This document shows, one piece after another, positions 16,988 to 25,539 of a stretch of 64,000 nucleotides of DNA (position 1 is its first letter; each line of letters opens with the position of its first letter). Source of the DNA: Pinirhizobacter soli (GTDB taxonomy: Bacteria; Pseudomonadota; Gammaproteobacteria; Xanthomonadales; Rhodanobacteraceae); assembly GCF_015905305.1 (NCBI RefSeq), contig NZ_JADZLQ010000003.1:62001-126000 (forward strand). Direction: 5' to 3'. A program made the translations under genes and the position numbers. The notes under the pieces are model-generated. The model did not search any database and was not told the origin of the DNA. It saw nothing but the letters and a program-made list of their open reading frames with translations.

Positions 16988-18964
16988 CTATTCGACGATA
17001 TTCGCCGTAACGTGGTACACGCGCCCACCCCAACCATCATTGGGGAACGCATCGGACACCTTTAAGTAAACCGGCTTGGACCCATCAGCGGCGGCACCGA
17101 GGTACGGTGTCAGGTCGATGGTTCGGTCAGCCTTGTTCGAGCCGTCGGTAACCGGCTGCGTCTCCTGCAGCACAGTCGTCCAGTTCTGGTTGTCTACGCT
17201 TACCTGCACCAGGAATTCAGCGTCGATCGTCAGGATGACCTGCGCCGAGGTGGTATCGGCCGGGAATGGGAACCGATAGGTGAAGTGGGCGTTGCCGTCG
17301 GCAAAGCGGTTCTGCACGCCGTTGCTCTGCGAGCCATCGGGATCGAACAGCCACGGGTTTTCGTCGACGGTGCCGGTGTCGAAGTCGATTTTGTGGGCGA
17401 CCAGCACGTCGGCCTGGGTGCTGAAGCGAAGCCACGCTGCCGTCACATTGGCAGTGACCATGTGGTGCCCATCCGTCGCCAGGCTCGGCACGGTGACCTT
17501 TAGCGGAATGCTGCCGCTAACGGGGTTCGCGATTCCGTGCGGTTGCAGGCGCAACGTGGTGACGCGTGGCGAGACGCTCCACCCGGCGGGGGCATCGATG
17601 ACGGCAAGTGCTTGCAGCGGGAAGAAACCAGTCGCCGAAACGCCGAGGTTCACGGCGATGGCCGAAGCGCCGGACGCCGCGGGCATGATCACCGATTGCG
17701 CGGGGGACGTGGTCGCGGCCAGCGACTCCAGTGGCGTGAAGGTCGGCACCTCCCCGATCAAAGCGCTGAGCGCACTGGCCTGGGTGCGCCAGTCGAACAC
17801 GTTGGGGTGGTCGTCGCTGGTGGCACCAGACCATCGGGTACCGAGCCGGTCAGCGGCGTCGCGATCGTCGTTCCATATGCTTTCGGCCTGGGCCTTGAGG
17901 AACGCCGCATACCGTTGATCGTGGGTCGTGTCGACAAGATCGGTCCAATAGCGCGTGAATATGCCCTTGAACTGCTTGCCGTTGTCGTCACAGGTCTGGT
18001 CCAGTGCGTCACAGCTTTCGGTCAGGATGCCGTTGCTCACCAATGCGTTCGGACCGATCGCGGCATCTGCCAGGCGGCGCACTGTCGCCAGGATTTGCGG
18101 GTCTTTGGTTGCGCGCCACAATTCCAGGCCGCCGCCGATAGCCATGCCCTGGTTGTAGCTCCACACGGTCTGGCCGTTGTTGGTGCAGGCGTCGGTAAGG
18201 CCGTCGTTGACCAGGCCGTTGGCATTGATCATGCCGCTGCCGGTGAACCATGCCCACGCCGTGCGGGAGCGCGCCAGCCACACCTTGTCGCCACGGATCC
18301 GGTTGTGCAGTTCGGCCGTGAGCCGGATCCACAAGCCGTTGGTGACGGCGTTCTTGTAGGTGCGCTCGGCATTCCACCAGACGCCACCGCCGCAAGTGCT
18401 GGTGTCCCAGTAGCCGTTGACGTAGTTGGCGATGGCGACCGCCATGTCGAGGTACTTGTGGTTGCCAGTCAGGTCATAGGCCTGCACCCAGGTCAGGCCC
18501 CACCACTCGGTGTCGTCGATGGCCCGGCTGGTGAAATTCCCGAGCAAGGGATCACCGGACAAAACGCCGCCTGGAAACACGCCTTTGTCTTTCTCGAAGG
18601 TATTGTCCAGCTGGCTGACATAGCGGCGGTCGCCAGTGCGCTGCATGTAGTCGCCGATGGTCTGCAGGGCAACCGCAGAGTTCCACCAGCTTGATGGAAA
18701 CCAGGCTTTGACGGGGTCGTAGGAACTCATCAATACATCCGCCGCCACACGGGCACGGGCAACTGAGGTGGGGCCATCGGCTAGCGGATTGGGTGGGGGT
18801 GATCCTGCCGCTGTCGAAGGCAAGGCGACGGCCAGGGCCGTCAGGCTGGCCACGGCCAGCAATGTCTGGACGCGTATGCGTATGGCGACGAGTCGGCCGG
18901 CAAGGATTGCCGGGAAACGGTTCAACCGATGCACGAACAGCTTGGACTTGATCATTAAAGTCAT
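16988..18964 (-). CDS. Exported glycoside hydrolase family 76-like enzyme (alpha-1,6-mannanase type)
   Basis: The 658-residue product has a long basic N-region and hydrophobic segment (cleavage near STAAG), then an (alpha/alpha)6-barrel matching GH76 (about residues 65-400). The paired catalytic aspartates are in AIDDTEWWG (Asp150-Asp151), followed by the GGVWWN and WSYNQGMAIGG segments typical of the family. GH76 enzymes cut alpha-1,6-mannan, as in fungal cell walls. About 250 C-terminal residues are beta-rich (IDAEFLVQVSVDNQNW, VYLKVSDAFPNDGWGGRVY) and look like a carbohydrate-binding or discoidin-like module. ATG 18964 has AGGAG upstream. It is flanked by its own hairpin and probably transcribed alone. 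Confidence 0.85.
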   Translation of the reverse strand: MTLMIKSKLFVHRLNRFPAILAGRLVAIRIRVQTLLAVASLTALAVALPSTAAGSPPPNPLADGPTSVARARVAADVLMSSYDPVKAWFPSSWWNSAVALQTIGDYMQRTGDRRYVSQLDNTFEKDKGVFPGGVLSGDPLLGNFTSRAIDDTEWWGLTWVQAYDLTGNHKYLDMAVAIANYVNGYWDTSTCGGGVWWNAERTYKNAVTNGLWIRLTAELHNRIRGDKVWLARSRTAWAWFTGSGMINANGLVNDGLTDACTNNGQTVWSYNQGMAIGGGLELWRATKDPQILATVRRLADAAIGPNALVSNGILTESCDALDQTCDDNGKQFKGIFTRYWTDLVDTTHDQRYAAFLKAQAESIWNDDRDAADRLGTRWSGATSDDHPNVFDWRTQASALSALIGEVPTFTPLESLAATTSPAQSVIMPAASGASAIAVNLGVSATGFFPLQALAVIDAPAGWSVSPRVTTLRLQPHGIANPVSGSIPLKVTVPSLATDGHHMVTANVTAAWLRFSTQADVLVAHKIDFDTGTVDENPWLFDPDGSQSNGVQNRFADGNAHFTYRFPFPADTTSAQVILTIDAEFLVQVSVDNQNWTTVLQETQPVTDGSNKADRTIDLTPYLGAAADGSKPVYLKVSDAFPNDGWGGRVYHVTANIVE

Positions 18965-19239
18965 GATCAGCAGCGCTCCTCTTGGACTCCCACGAAGGGA
19001 ATGGAGGCTATGCCTCCCCCACCGATCCACAGCCGGACCGTGGGAGGTGATCCGACCTGGAAACGTGCACGCATGGCGCCGTTTTGGGGGGTGAGGGAGG
19101 CTACGGCTCGTGCGAGCCCGCGAAGTGTTGCAGAGCTACTCCCTCGATATTGAGAACCACGTCAATGCAGCCACGAGATATCGCGCGCCTCCTGCCCGCG
19201 AAATTGTTCCACTTGTAACGATCCGTTGAATGGGATCCC

Positions 19240-20586
19240 TCAATGGGCCTGATAAGGCCCGAAGTGCTTGATCACTTCCCGTGTCTGGTCAGCATCGTCA
19301 AGGATGAAGACTTCATAGGTGGCCCCGCCTGGTGCTACGCGAATGACGACGTGACCGCCGTAGCTCTTGTAGATCTTGTCCATGATGGGCCCGATGGCGA
19401 TCCGTGTTTCCGGGCTCATTCCGGTCGCAAACACATCGCGCGGTCCGGGGTAGAACTCTCCGGACGCCATTCTCACCACGACCTCTTCCCCAGGCTGCGC
19501 CGAAAGCCAGTTCTGCTGGATGATCACCCGTGGGCGCAGCGCCCGCAGGATGGCGCCGTTGGTGGAATCACGATTGCCGTGGTGGTCCAGGGTCATGGCG
19601 TCGACCGGCCCGACGACAGCGGCAACCGGAGTCTCTATATCGCGCCAATACGGTTGCGTGTAATCGGGAACACCAGGAATGTCGCCACCGGAGTAATAGG
19701 AAAATTTCCCGTAATTTATCCGGATGACATTGCTCAGCGGGTTCTCGTCGAAGTGACAGTCCTTGATGGCGTCAAGCGGGACGTACTGCTGTGTATCGGT
19801 GCCGCGCCCGGTCCAGATCACGCCGCTCGACGCGATATTCCTGATGTGGAAGTCAGGGAATTTTTGCGGTTTCTGCAACCGGATCTGATCCAGCTGTCCC
19901 GGCATAAGCCCGACTACCGGCTCTCCATGCTGTTTGCGGAACGCCACCATGTCCAGGTAGTTGGCAAGCGACAGGTTGTCGTTGCCATGACCCTCCGTGC
20001 AGGCTCGAAGGTCGACGGGAACCGTGTAGTTCGGCGCCGCCCGGTCGACGAGGGTCTTGATCGGGACAAGGTCGCCCACTTCGGTAATGCCCGCCAACCG
20101 ATAGGCACCTGTGGCCGACATGGGGCTGTCGGGTCGCACCGTCCCGATATGATCGGTGTGGAAGTGCGTAATGAGCGCATAGTCGAGCGCAACCGGCCTG
20201 CCGGGCGGCGCAAACTGGCGGATGTAGTTCGCGATCCAATACCCGGCGGAGTGCGCGGCGTCCGGCAGGGCTGGAAATGCCTTCAGCGGAGCCACGGACT
20301 TGACGAATTCCGGGTCCGCCTCCCCCGCGTCAATGAGCATGGTGGTGCCATCGGGCATCACGACATAGGCGGCATTTCCACGTCCGGTGCTGATGTGATG
20401 GATGTAAAGGTAGCCATCAGTCCACGGCGGTAGCGCCTGCTGCCGAGCTTCGGCGGCCGGCGGGCTCTCCGGCGTACCTTGGGCCGGGGAGCCATTGGCC
20501 CAGGCCGTCCCCGTGGCAAAAGCGGCCAGTGCAACGCCTGCGAGCAGGCGACAGGTTCTGCTAAAGGACATTTGCGAAAGCGGCAC
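19240..20586 (-). CDS. Exported metallo-beta-lactamase-fold hydrolase
   Basis: The 448-residue product has a signal peptide (LLAGVALAAFATGTAWA) and an MBL-fold domain. The metal motif is THFHTDHIG (HxHxDH), preceded by TTMLIDAGEAD and followed by YYSGGD and DHHGNRDSTN, resembling ComEC/competence-type MBL proteins rather than beta-lactamases. The substrate is unknown; extracellular phosphodiester or lactone hydrolysis are possibilities for the fold. The GTG at 20586 has AGGGGAG upstream; the ATG at 20571 is an alternative. It lies 60 bases downstream of the esterase gene on the same strand and may share its transcript. Confidence 0.83.
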   Translation of the reverse strand: MPLSQMSFSRTCRLLAGVALAAFATGTAWANGSPAQGTPESPPAAEARQQALPPWTDGYLYIHHISTGRGNAAYVVMPDGTTMLIDAGEADPEFVKSVAPLKAFPALPDAAHSAGYWIANYIRQFAPPGRPVALDYALITHFHTDHIGTVRPDSPMSATGAYRLAGITEVGDLVPIKTLVDRAAPNYTVPVDLRACTEGHGNDNLSLANYLDMVAFRKQHGEPVVGLMPGQLDQIRLQKPQKFPDFHIRNIASSGVIWTGRGTDTQQYVPLDAIKDCHFDENPLSNVIRINYGKFSYYSGGDIPGVPDYTQPYWRDIETPVAAVVGPVDAMTLDHHGNRDSTNGAILRALRPRVIIQQNWLSAQPGEEVVVRMASGEFYPGPRDVFATGMSPETRIAIGPIMDKIYKSYGGHVVIRVAPGGATYEVFILDDADQTREVIKHFGPYQAH

Positions 20587-20646
20587 GATTCGTTTCTCCC
20601 CTAGGCTCGCCCGATAGCTTAACAAGGCTCCGCATAAGGGGTCAGG

Positions 20647-21891
20647 TCACTTACCTTTAAGTTCGTCCAGCTTTTGACGGGTTTCTTTCGTGGCACCGAG
20701 GGTTAGTGACTTGGAAAAGGCTTCCATCGCCTTCGGCTTGTCGCCCGCCGCCGAGTAGTAGTCACCCAGGCTATCGAAGGCGTTCGCGCTATGGGGATGC
20801 TCATTTGTGTTTCTTTCAAACAGGGCAAGCGCCTGCTTCATCTGGTGCCGTTCCATGCACGCATAGCCCAGCTGGTTCACCATGCTTTCGGAGGGCAACA
20901 CCGTGTAGCCCATTCGCTGGGAGACCTGCTTATAGTGGGCTTCAAGCAGAGCGTAGCGATCCCAATCAGGATGCTCATCGAACAAGCGAACGTTGAATTC
21001 AAAATCGCGAAATATATACCTTAGGGCATCATATTCGGCGTTCAGTTCAACCGTTCCATGGCGCTCATTCTCATAGAATTTCGTGGACCAGTCCAAGCCT
21101 TTCAACTTGTTTTCCCGCAGGAAACTTACAAACGGGAGTACTGCTTGTGTAACGGGCGCCAGGCCGGTCTTGTCTTTCAAAATGGACTTGACGTCATACC
21201 CAGCCGGAATGTTGTTGGCAGCCGCTACAAACAGCCTCCTGTTTGCGAAGTCCTTTTTAAGGAATGTCTTTTCGGCCGCCTTGACCCAATCCTGGTCATC
21301 CCACCAAAGGCTTGGATCGATGGCGATATAGGCGTTGAACAATGCCGTGTGATTAAAAAAAGCATTGATTACGGCTAGCCCACCCAGGGAATGGCCGCTA
21401 AGTATGCGGTAGGGTGCCGAGGGATAGTGTCCGTCAACGTAAGGGATCAGATCCTTTTCGAGAAAGGACATGAAGTTCCCGCCGCCGCCGGACCTTGCAG
21501 ATTCGCTTGCGCTAAGGATCTTGCCGATGTGTCCCTTGTCGGGCGTCAAGTCTCGTTGCCGGGCGGTGTTTTCGATACCAACAACAATCAGTTGTGGAAA
21601 CACCCCGCTTAGCTGCTCGGTAATGGCCACCGCCGAGCCAAAATGGTCCTCGCCATCGAGCACGTACAGCACGGGATAACGTTGACCTGGCTCTCCTTGA
21701 GGGACATGAACCAGGATGGTCCTGTCTTCACCCAAAACAGAAGAATGAATGACCTCGGTCGTTCCTATGACGATCCGGTTGTCCTTTTGCGCGTAGCTGG
21801 GTGTGCTGGCTAAAAAGCACAGCACCAAGAAGGTGATCGTTCTCGCGCAAGAGAAAACGAATTCGGTCCTTCTCGCTTGGCCATTCTGCAT
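20647..21891 (-). CDS. Exported alpha/beta-hydrolase (esterase D/Fes-like) with C-terminal TPR
   Basis: The 414-residue product carries a signal peptide (cleavage near PSYAQ). The esterase domain shows PVLYVLDGEDHF near the front and the nucleophile elbow GHSLGGLAV in the middle, typical of the IroE/Fes/esterase D family. The last ~90 residues contain TPR-like repeats (ALALFERNTNEHPHSANAFD, AMEAFSKSLTLG), a known arrangement in this family. It probably hydrolyses a siderophore or acyl ester in the periplasm; the substrate is unproven. ATG 21891 has GGGGTGA upstream. Confidence 0.87.
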   Translation of the reverse strand: MQNGQARRTEFVFSCARTITFLVLCFLASTPSYAQKDNRIVIGTTEVIHSSVLGEDRTILVHVPQGEPGQRYPVLYVLDGEDHFGSAVAITEQLSGVFPQLIVVGIENTARQRDLTPDKGHIGKILSASESARSGGGGNFMSFLEKDLIPYVDGHYPSAPYRILSGHSLGGLAVINAFFNHTALFNAYIAIDPSLWWDDQDWVKAAEKTFLKKDFANRRLFVAAANNIPAGYDVKSILKDKTGLAPVTQAVLPFVSFLRENKLKGLDWSTKFYENERHGTVELNAEYDALRYIFRDFEFNVRLFDEHPDWDRYALLEAHYKQVSQRMGYTVLPSESMVNQLGYACMERHQMKQALALFERNTNEHPHSANAFDSLGDYYSAAGDKPKAMEAFSKSLTLGATKETRQKLDELKGK

Positions 21892-21980
21892 AAGATCACC
21901 CCATCCAACGTGTTTTGGTCTAAACCGGTTTCCGGTCAAGATCATTGGATGCGGAAACTTCGCAGAACGTTTAAAGGATC

Positions 21981-22664
21981 TTATTTACCCTTGCCGATCC
22001 GCCAGCAGGCTTCAAGGAAGATCCGTCGCTCCGGCTCACCGTCGATCTCCGGTGCCAGGCGCTGCGCAAGGGCATCCAGGTTGCCCCCGCCCTGCAAGGC
22101 CCGGCGTACCAGGTGTCCGGCCACGGGCCCGATTCGCTTTGCGAGTTCAACCTCTAGCAGGCGCAAATGCGCCGCATCAACCTTGCCGGCTGGATGCGTA
22201 GTATCTACTGGCGCCCCGCCCCGCAATGGCCGGTGCTCGGCGGCGATGTCGTGGGCGGCATGGCCGCCGAGGGCAGCATCCAGGTAGTCGCACAGGCGAT
22301 CGATATGTGGTTCGAGTGGCGGCGGGAACGCATCCATCCAGTGTTGCGTGCTGAGGAAGTACTCCAGGCTCTTTGACGGCAGCACATTCTCGATCCGAAA
22401 GGGAAGGATCGGCAGTTGCTTGTGCACGGCCCGCTCCACCTCTCGTCGCACTTGGCCAGAGTCGTTACTGCCGCCGGAGAACACCAAGACCATGAGCCGC
22501 GCGTTGGAAATCGCATCGATGATCTCGGCGGCCCAGTCGGCTGCCGGAGATACATCGCGCGGTGCGATCCATACGCTTATGCCGTGCGCCTCCAGGCGCT
22601 GTACGAGCGCGAACGCAGCTTCCCGGTCCGGCTGCGAATAGCTGACGAAGAGGTCGTGTGCCAT
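21981..22664 (-). CDS. TIR-domain protein
   Basis: The 227-residue product has an N-terminal TIR domain (about residues 1-130): DLFVSYSQPDRE (box 1), WIAPRDV near residue 32 (box 2-like) and SNDSGQVRREVERA, where Glu75 sits at the position of the catalytic glutamate of NAD+-cleaving TIRs; the usual tryptophan four residues before it is Gln71. A linker follows, then a helical C-terminal module (AKRIGPVAGHLVRRAL, ending in ERRIFLEACWRIG) reminiscent of modules found at the ends of bacterial kinases and signalling proteins. It starts 3 bases after the stop of the haem/HAMP sensor gene, so the two are translationally coupled. It may be a signalling effector or an NADase; neither is shown. Confidence 0.87.
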   Translation of the reverse strand: MAHDLFVSYSQPDREAAFALVQRLEAHGISVWIAPRDVSPAADWAAEIIDAISNARLMVLVFSGGSNDSGQVRREVERAVHKQLPILPFRIENVLPSKSLEYFLSTQHWMDAFPPPLEPHIDRLCDYLDAALGGHAAHDIAAEHRPLRGGAPVDTTHPAGKVDAAHLRLLEVELAKRIGPVAGHLVRRALQGGGNLDALAQRLAPEIDGEPERRIFLEACWRIGKGK

Positions 22665-22667
22665 GGC

Positions 22668-23531
22668 TTAGCCGCCCAGCATCCGCAGCGCCTTGTCCAG
22701 GCTCTTGCGCATGCGGTTAAAGGCGGCCGACAGCGCTGCCATCTCGGACCCTCCCCCACTTGGGAATTCCCCGGCCGAGGTATCGCCAAGGCTAGCCCGG
22801 CCGGCTATCCGCACGATCCGACGTACCGGGCGGATAACCAGCACGTAGAGCGAGGCATTGACTACCAGCAGCACGCAAACCAGCATCGCGGCAATGGCGG
22901 CCAGCATGTCGCGCCGGACGCGTCCGGCGCTTGATTCGGCACTGGCGAACGGCACCGAGACGATTTGCGCGCCGACGATCTCGTTAGGCTGCCAGCCGAA
23001 TCCATTGTCGCTGCCATAGCGCGCAATCATCGTTGCAGGTGCCGCCGATGGCAGGCTGTGACAACCCAGGCATCCGCGATCGACGCGAATCGGGCGAGCC
23101 AGGTAAAGGCTTTTGCCCATGGGGGTGTCGCGTGTTCCGCTCACTTCGCGGGTGGTGCTGTCGTTGCGAAAGCGTTGCACGATGTCCGCCTCCCAATCCG
23201 CTGCGCGGTCGCGTGGATTGGTCGGGTTGAGCGTGGCTTCCTTATAGGAGTAGTCGGGGTGCTCTTTGTGCAACGTCAGGAAGTTCTGCGTCGCAGCGTA
23301 GAACGGCACGCTCTGCGGCCGGAACGCGCTGACCATCTTGTCGTCGAGCAAAGGCCCGATTTCGGTCTCGGTATAGAAACGGATCGCCGCAGCGCTGTCC
23401 ATCATCAACCCGGCCTGGGCAAGCACTTCGCGCGTCGCGTTTTCCTGCAGCGTTGAAGTCACGACCAGAGAGATCGCGACCATGCCGAGCGCGAATGCGA
23501 CAAGCAGTATCAGGTTGATCCGCAGCAGCAT
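22668..23531 (-). CDS. Membrane sensor with Tll0287-like (DUF3365) haem domain and HAMP-like segment
   Basis: The 287-residue product has a transmembrane helix at about residues 4-25, a periplasmic domain of the Tll0287/DUF3365 type with a c-type haem motif CLGCH (Cys154, Cys157, His158), a second transmembrane helix near 215-240 (AAIAAMLVCVLLVVNASLYV), then a HAMP-like segment (RPVRRIVRIAGRASLGD) and a short tail. Such domains can bind gases or sense redox state. It has no kinase or methyl-acceptor output domain; the TIR gene 3 bases downstream is the likely output partner. ATG 23531 has AAGGGGG seven bases upstream; the open frame extends to a GTG at 23621. Confidence 0.85.
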   Translation of the reverse strand: MLLRINLILLVAFALGMVAISLVVTSTLQENATREVLAQAGLMMDSAAAIRFYTETEIGPLLDDKMVSAFRPQSVPFYAATQNFLTLHKEHPDYSYKEATLNPTNPRDRAADWEADIVQRFRNDSTTREVSGTRDTPMGKSLYLARPIRVDRGCLGCHSLPSAAPATMIARYGSDNGFGWQPNEIVGAQIVSVPFASAESSAGRVRRDMLAAIAAMLVCVLLVVNASLYVLVIRPVRRIVRIAGRASLGDTSAGEFPSGGGSEMAALSAAFNRMRKSLDKALRMLGG

Positions 23532-23777
23532 GCCCGGCCCCCTTGCCTGGGCATAGGTCGACCGACCCGGCCCCGACTTTGTGGCTATTGGAACCTCGGT
23601 GGCGTCTTGGAAGCCCGCCACTCATGCCTGCCAGCTTGGAAATCATGACACAAAGCGTAGGGCGGTGGATCTGCCGGGCTATCGCATGATTCTCCCTTCA
23701 AACCAGGATCTTTCGCACCGCGACCGGGGCCAAGCTCGCCGCTGCCTGGAAATAAAATGGCCATTTCAGGATGCCTC

Positions 23778-23811
23778 AATGAGCGTCCGTTACCGGCCAG
23801 AAGCGGACCTT
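23778..23811. repeat. Possible dispersed extragenic repeat, copy 2
   Basis: On the minus strand this reads AAGGTCCGCTTCTGGCCGG then TAACGGACGCTCATT. It resembles the GTCCGCTT..GG..GCGG element I recall from many gammaproteobacterial intergenic regions and shares the GTCCGCTT core with 16813-16833. It provides the last codons and stop of the membrane protein gene ending at 23790. Confidence 0.35.
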
Positions 23812-24212
23812 GTCGCCTTCCATACCAAGTAGCCAAACATCACCGCGACGCCGGTGCCGACAGCGGCCACCGAGCCAATTTGGGCGATCCCCCGCGGCGC
23901 GAACGCCCATAGCGCGGCCCACACCAGGAATGCCAATGTCAGGGCCCAACTGGTGACGCGCCGCACCGCCTGCGCCAACGTCGCATGGTGGAGGGTGCGG
24001 GGCGGAGGTCCATACATCTTCGGGATGGCATTGGCGTAGGCCGCGAGGGCGAGACCCATGACGACGCTGTTCCATCGCAAGACTTGCTCAGCGTCGATCC
24101 ATCCTTGCTTGCGGGCCAGGGTAAACAGCAGGGCGGCTCCGATCATCACGGCGCCGAGTTTGAGGCCGAAGAGGATGTCTTGCCTGATTCGAGGGTTGGG
24201 GTTCTCGTTCAT
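23790..24212 (-). CDS. Four-helix membrane protein paired with an SdpR-like repressor
   Basis: The 140-residue product has four predicted membrane helices (about residues 15-33, 46-62, 85-107, 112-130). The region ANAIPKMYGPPPRTL between helices 2 and 3 resembles uncharacterised proteins found beside SdpR-type repressors, and the place is the one held by SdpI immunity proteins in Bacillus. SdpI itself is not clearly matched. Its ATG overlaps the stop of the repressor gene (ATGA), so the two are co-translated. The extreme C-terminus lies inside a possible dispersed repeat, so the end may have been remodelled. Confidence 0.75.
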   Translation of the reverse strand: MNENPNPRIRQDILFGLKLGAVMIGAALLFTLARKQGWIDAEQVLRWNSVVMGLALAAYANAIPKMYGPPPRTLHHATLAQAVRRVTSWALTLAFLVWAALWAFAPRGIAQIGSVAAVGTGVAVMFGYLVWKATRSASGR

Positions 24213-24508
24213 TCGTCGGCTCCTTCACGGGTTTCTTTTCGCTCTCCGGCGCCGATGCCGAACAGCTGGGTGAAGCCCAGCAGTGCGTCCTCCAGCACCG
24301 ACAACTTCAACTGATAAATGACGCTTGTGCCGATCTTGTTGGCCTCGATCAGGTCGGCCTCGCGCAGTACGGCGAAGTGCGCCGACATGGTCGGCCGCGA
24401 CACCGGGAAGTGGTCCGATAACTCTCCGGCGCTCATCGGATGCTGGCGGAGCAACTCCAGCACTTTGCGGCGGGTGGGGTCGGCCAGGGCCTTGAAGACG
24501 GTGTTCAT
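24209..24508 (-). CDS. SdpR-like ArsR-family autorepressor
   Basis: The 99-residue product is a compact winged helix of the ArsR superfamily. MNTVFKALADPTRRKVLELL and MSAGELSDHF with SRPTMSAHFAVLREADLI are close to SdpR-type autorepressors. No metal-binding Cys pair of ArsR/SmtB is present, which agrees with SdpR. It forms a two-gene unit with the membrane protein. A perfect 18-base palindrome lies 4 bases upstream of its start codon, which supports autorepression. No ribosome site is visible before the ATG. Confidence 0.9.
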   Translation of the reverse strand: MNTVFKALADPTRRKVLELLRQHPMSAGELSDHFPVSRPTMSAHFAVLREADLIEANKIGTSVIYQLKLSVLEDALLGFTQLFGIGAGERKETREGADE

Positions 24509-24512
24509 GGTC

Positions 24513-24544
24513 GATATTTAGCTAAATATCTAAATTAGAGTCAA
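24513..24544 (-). promoter_or_regulatory. Promoter and palindromic operator of the SdpR-like gene
   Basis: The minus strand carries TTGACT (24544-24539), an 18-base spacer, and TAAATA (24520-24515), giving a plausible sigma-70 promoter. The perfect palindrome GATATTTAGCTAAATATC (24513-24530) covers the -10 element. The predicted transcription start falls at about the A of the ATG at 24508, so the message may be leaderless. Repressor binding here would block the polymerase directly. Confidence 0.65.
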
Positions 24545-24601
24545 GTAAAATTTCGATAGTGAGCTAAGTCGTTGTCACTAGGGAATTTATTGGGGACGAA
24601 C

Positions 24602-25441
24602 TCAACTTCGCGACGACGGGCGAGACCCAACGTACTCCCGAATCCGCTCTGCATCCCCACTCGTTACCGGGTGATACACGATCATCCCCAGATCCGGCCG
24701 CCCATCCACGGAAAACGCGGAAAACTCCATATCCAGTACGCCCAACTCTGAATGGTGTAACCGCTTCGTCCCCTCGCCATACGCGTGCACGTCATTGGCG
24801 AGCCACATCTCCTTGAACTCAGGGCTCAGGGCAGACATCTCCTCCACGAACTGGCCGATCTCTGCGACGGCGCCCGCGCGCGCGGCATCCGCACGAAACG
24901 CACCCACCACGAAGCGCGCCATGGCATGCCAGTCCTGCTGCGCGGCGCGTATCCGGGCATTGGAAAAGATCAGTCGCAGGATATTCCGCTCAGCGGGAGG
25001 CAGCTTGCCGTAGTCGGTGAGCAGCGCTGCCGCGGCGCGATTCCAGGCCACGACATCCCATAAGGCGTTCTTGATGATCGCCGGACCGACTTCGAATGCA
25101 TCGAGCACGCGCTGAAGACGCGGCGAGACGCCTTCGGTGGGTTTGAAATGCACCTCCGGCGGATGGCCCAGCCCGATCATGAAGAGGTGTTCGCGTTCCG
25201 GCTCCGTCAGCATCAGCCCTTCGGCGATGCGGTTGAGCACATCCGCCGACGGCGCGCCGCCGCGCCCTTGCTCCAGCCAGGTGTACCAGGTGGGGCTGAT
25301 GTTGGCGCGCTGGGCGACTTCCTCCCGGCGCAGTCCCGGCGTTCGCCGGCGGCCGCCGGTGAATCCGAAGGCTGCGGGATCGAGTCGGGTGCGTCGATCG
25401 CGGAGATAGGCTCCGAGCATGTTTCCGGCGGGGATGGACAT
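24602..25441 (-). CDS. XRE-family regulator with MmyB-like ligand domain
   Basis: The 279-residue product has an N-terminal helix-turn-helix (about residues 8-75: LGAYLRDRRTRLDP, TPGLRREEVAQRANIS, WYTWLEQGRG) and a C-terminal MmyB-like PAS/ligand-binding region (about 100-270). This architecture is common in Streptomyces and proteobacterial regulators that sit divergent from an SDR gene, as here (SDR at 25540). AGGAT precedes ATG 25441. It probably represses the SDR gene in the absence of a small ligand (inference). Confidence 0.9.
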   Translation of the reverse strand: MSIPAGNMLGAYLRDRRTRLDPAAFGFTGGRRRTPGLRREEVAQRANISPTWYTWLEQGRGGAPSADVLNRIAEGLMLTEPEREHLFMIGLGHPPEVHFKPTEGVSPRLQRVLDAFEVGPAIIKNALWDVVAWNRAAAALLTDYGKLPPAERNILRLIFSNARIRAAQQDWHAMARFVVGAFRADAARAGAVAEIGQFVEEMSALSPEFKEMWLANDVHAYGEGTKRLHHSELGVLDMEFSAFSVDGRPDLGMIVYHPVTSGDAERIREYVGSRPSSRS

Positions 25442-25500
25442 GGCGATCCTGTTGGTTTCTATACCACGATAACGTCACTACTTTACCAGTATGAAGTCAG

Positions 25501-25529
25501 CGCTATGGTGGCTTCAACCACCATCAGCG
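25501..25529. promoter_or_regulatory. Inverted repeat in the XRE/SDR divergent promoter region
   Basis: ATGGTGG (25505-25511) and CCACCAT (25518-25524) form a perfect 7-base inverted repeat with a 6-base spacer; CGCT and AGCG flank it and extend the symmetry with one extra base on one side. It lies 16 bases before the SDR start codon, so it could be the XRE operator or a leader hairpin. Confidence 0.5.
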
Positions 25530-25539
25530 GAATCTCCCC

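Noticed and set aside
19243-20433. 396-codon plus-strand frame opposite the MBL-fold gene
   Set aside because: The minus strand carries the HxHxDH motif and signal peptide; this frame is antisense and without recognisable features.
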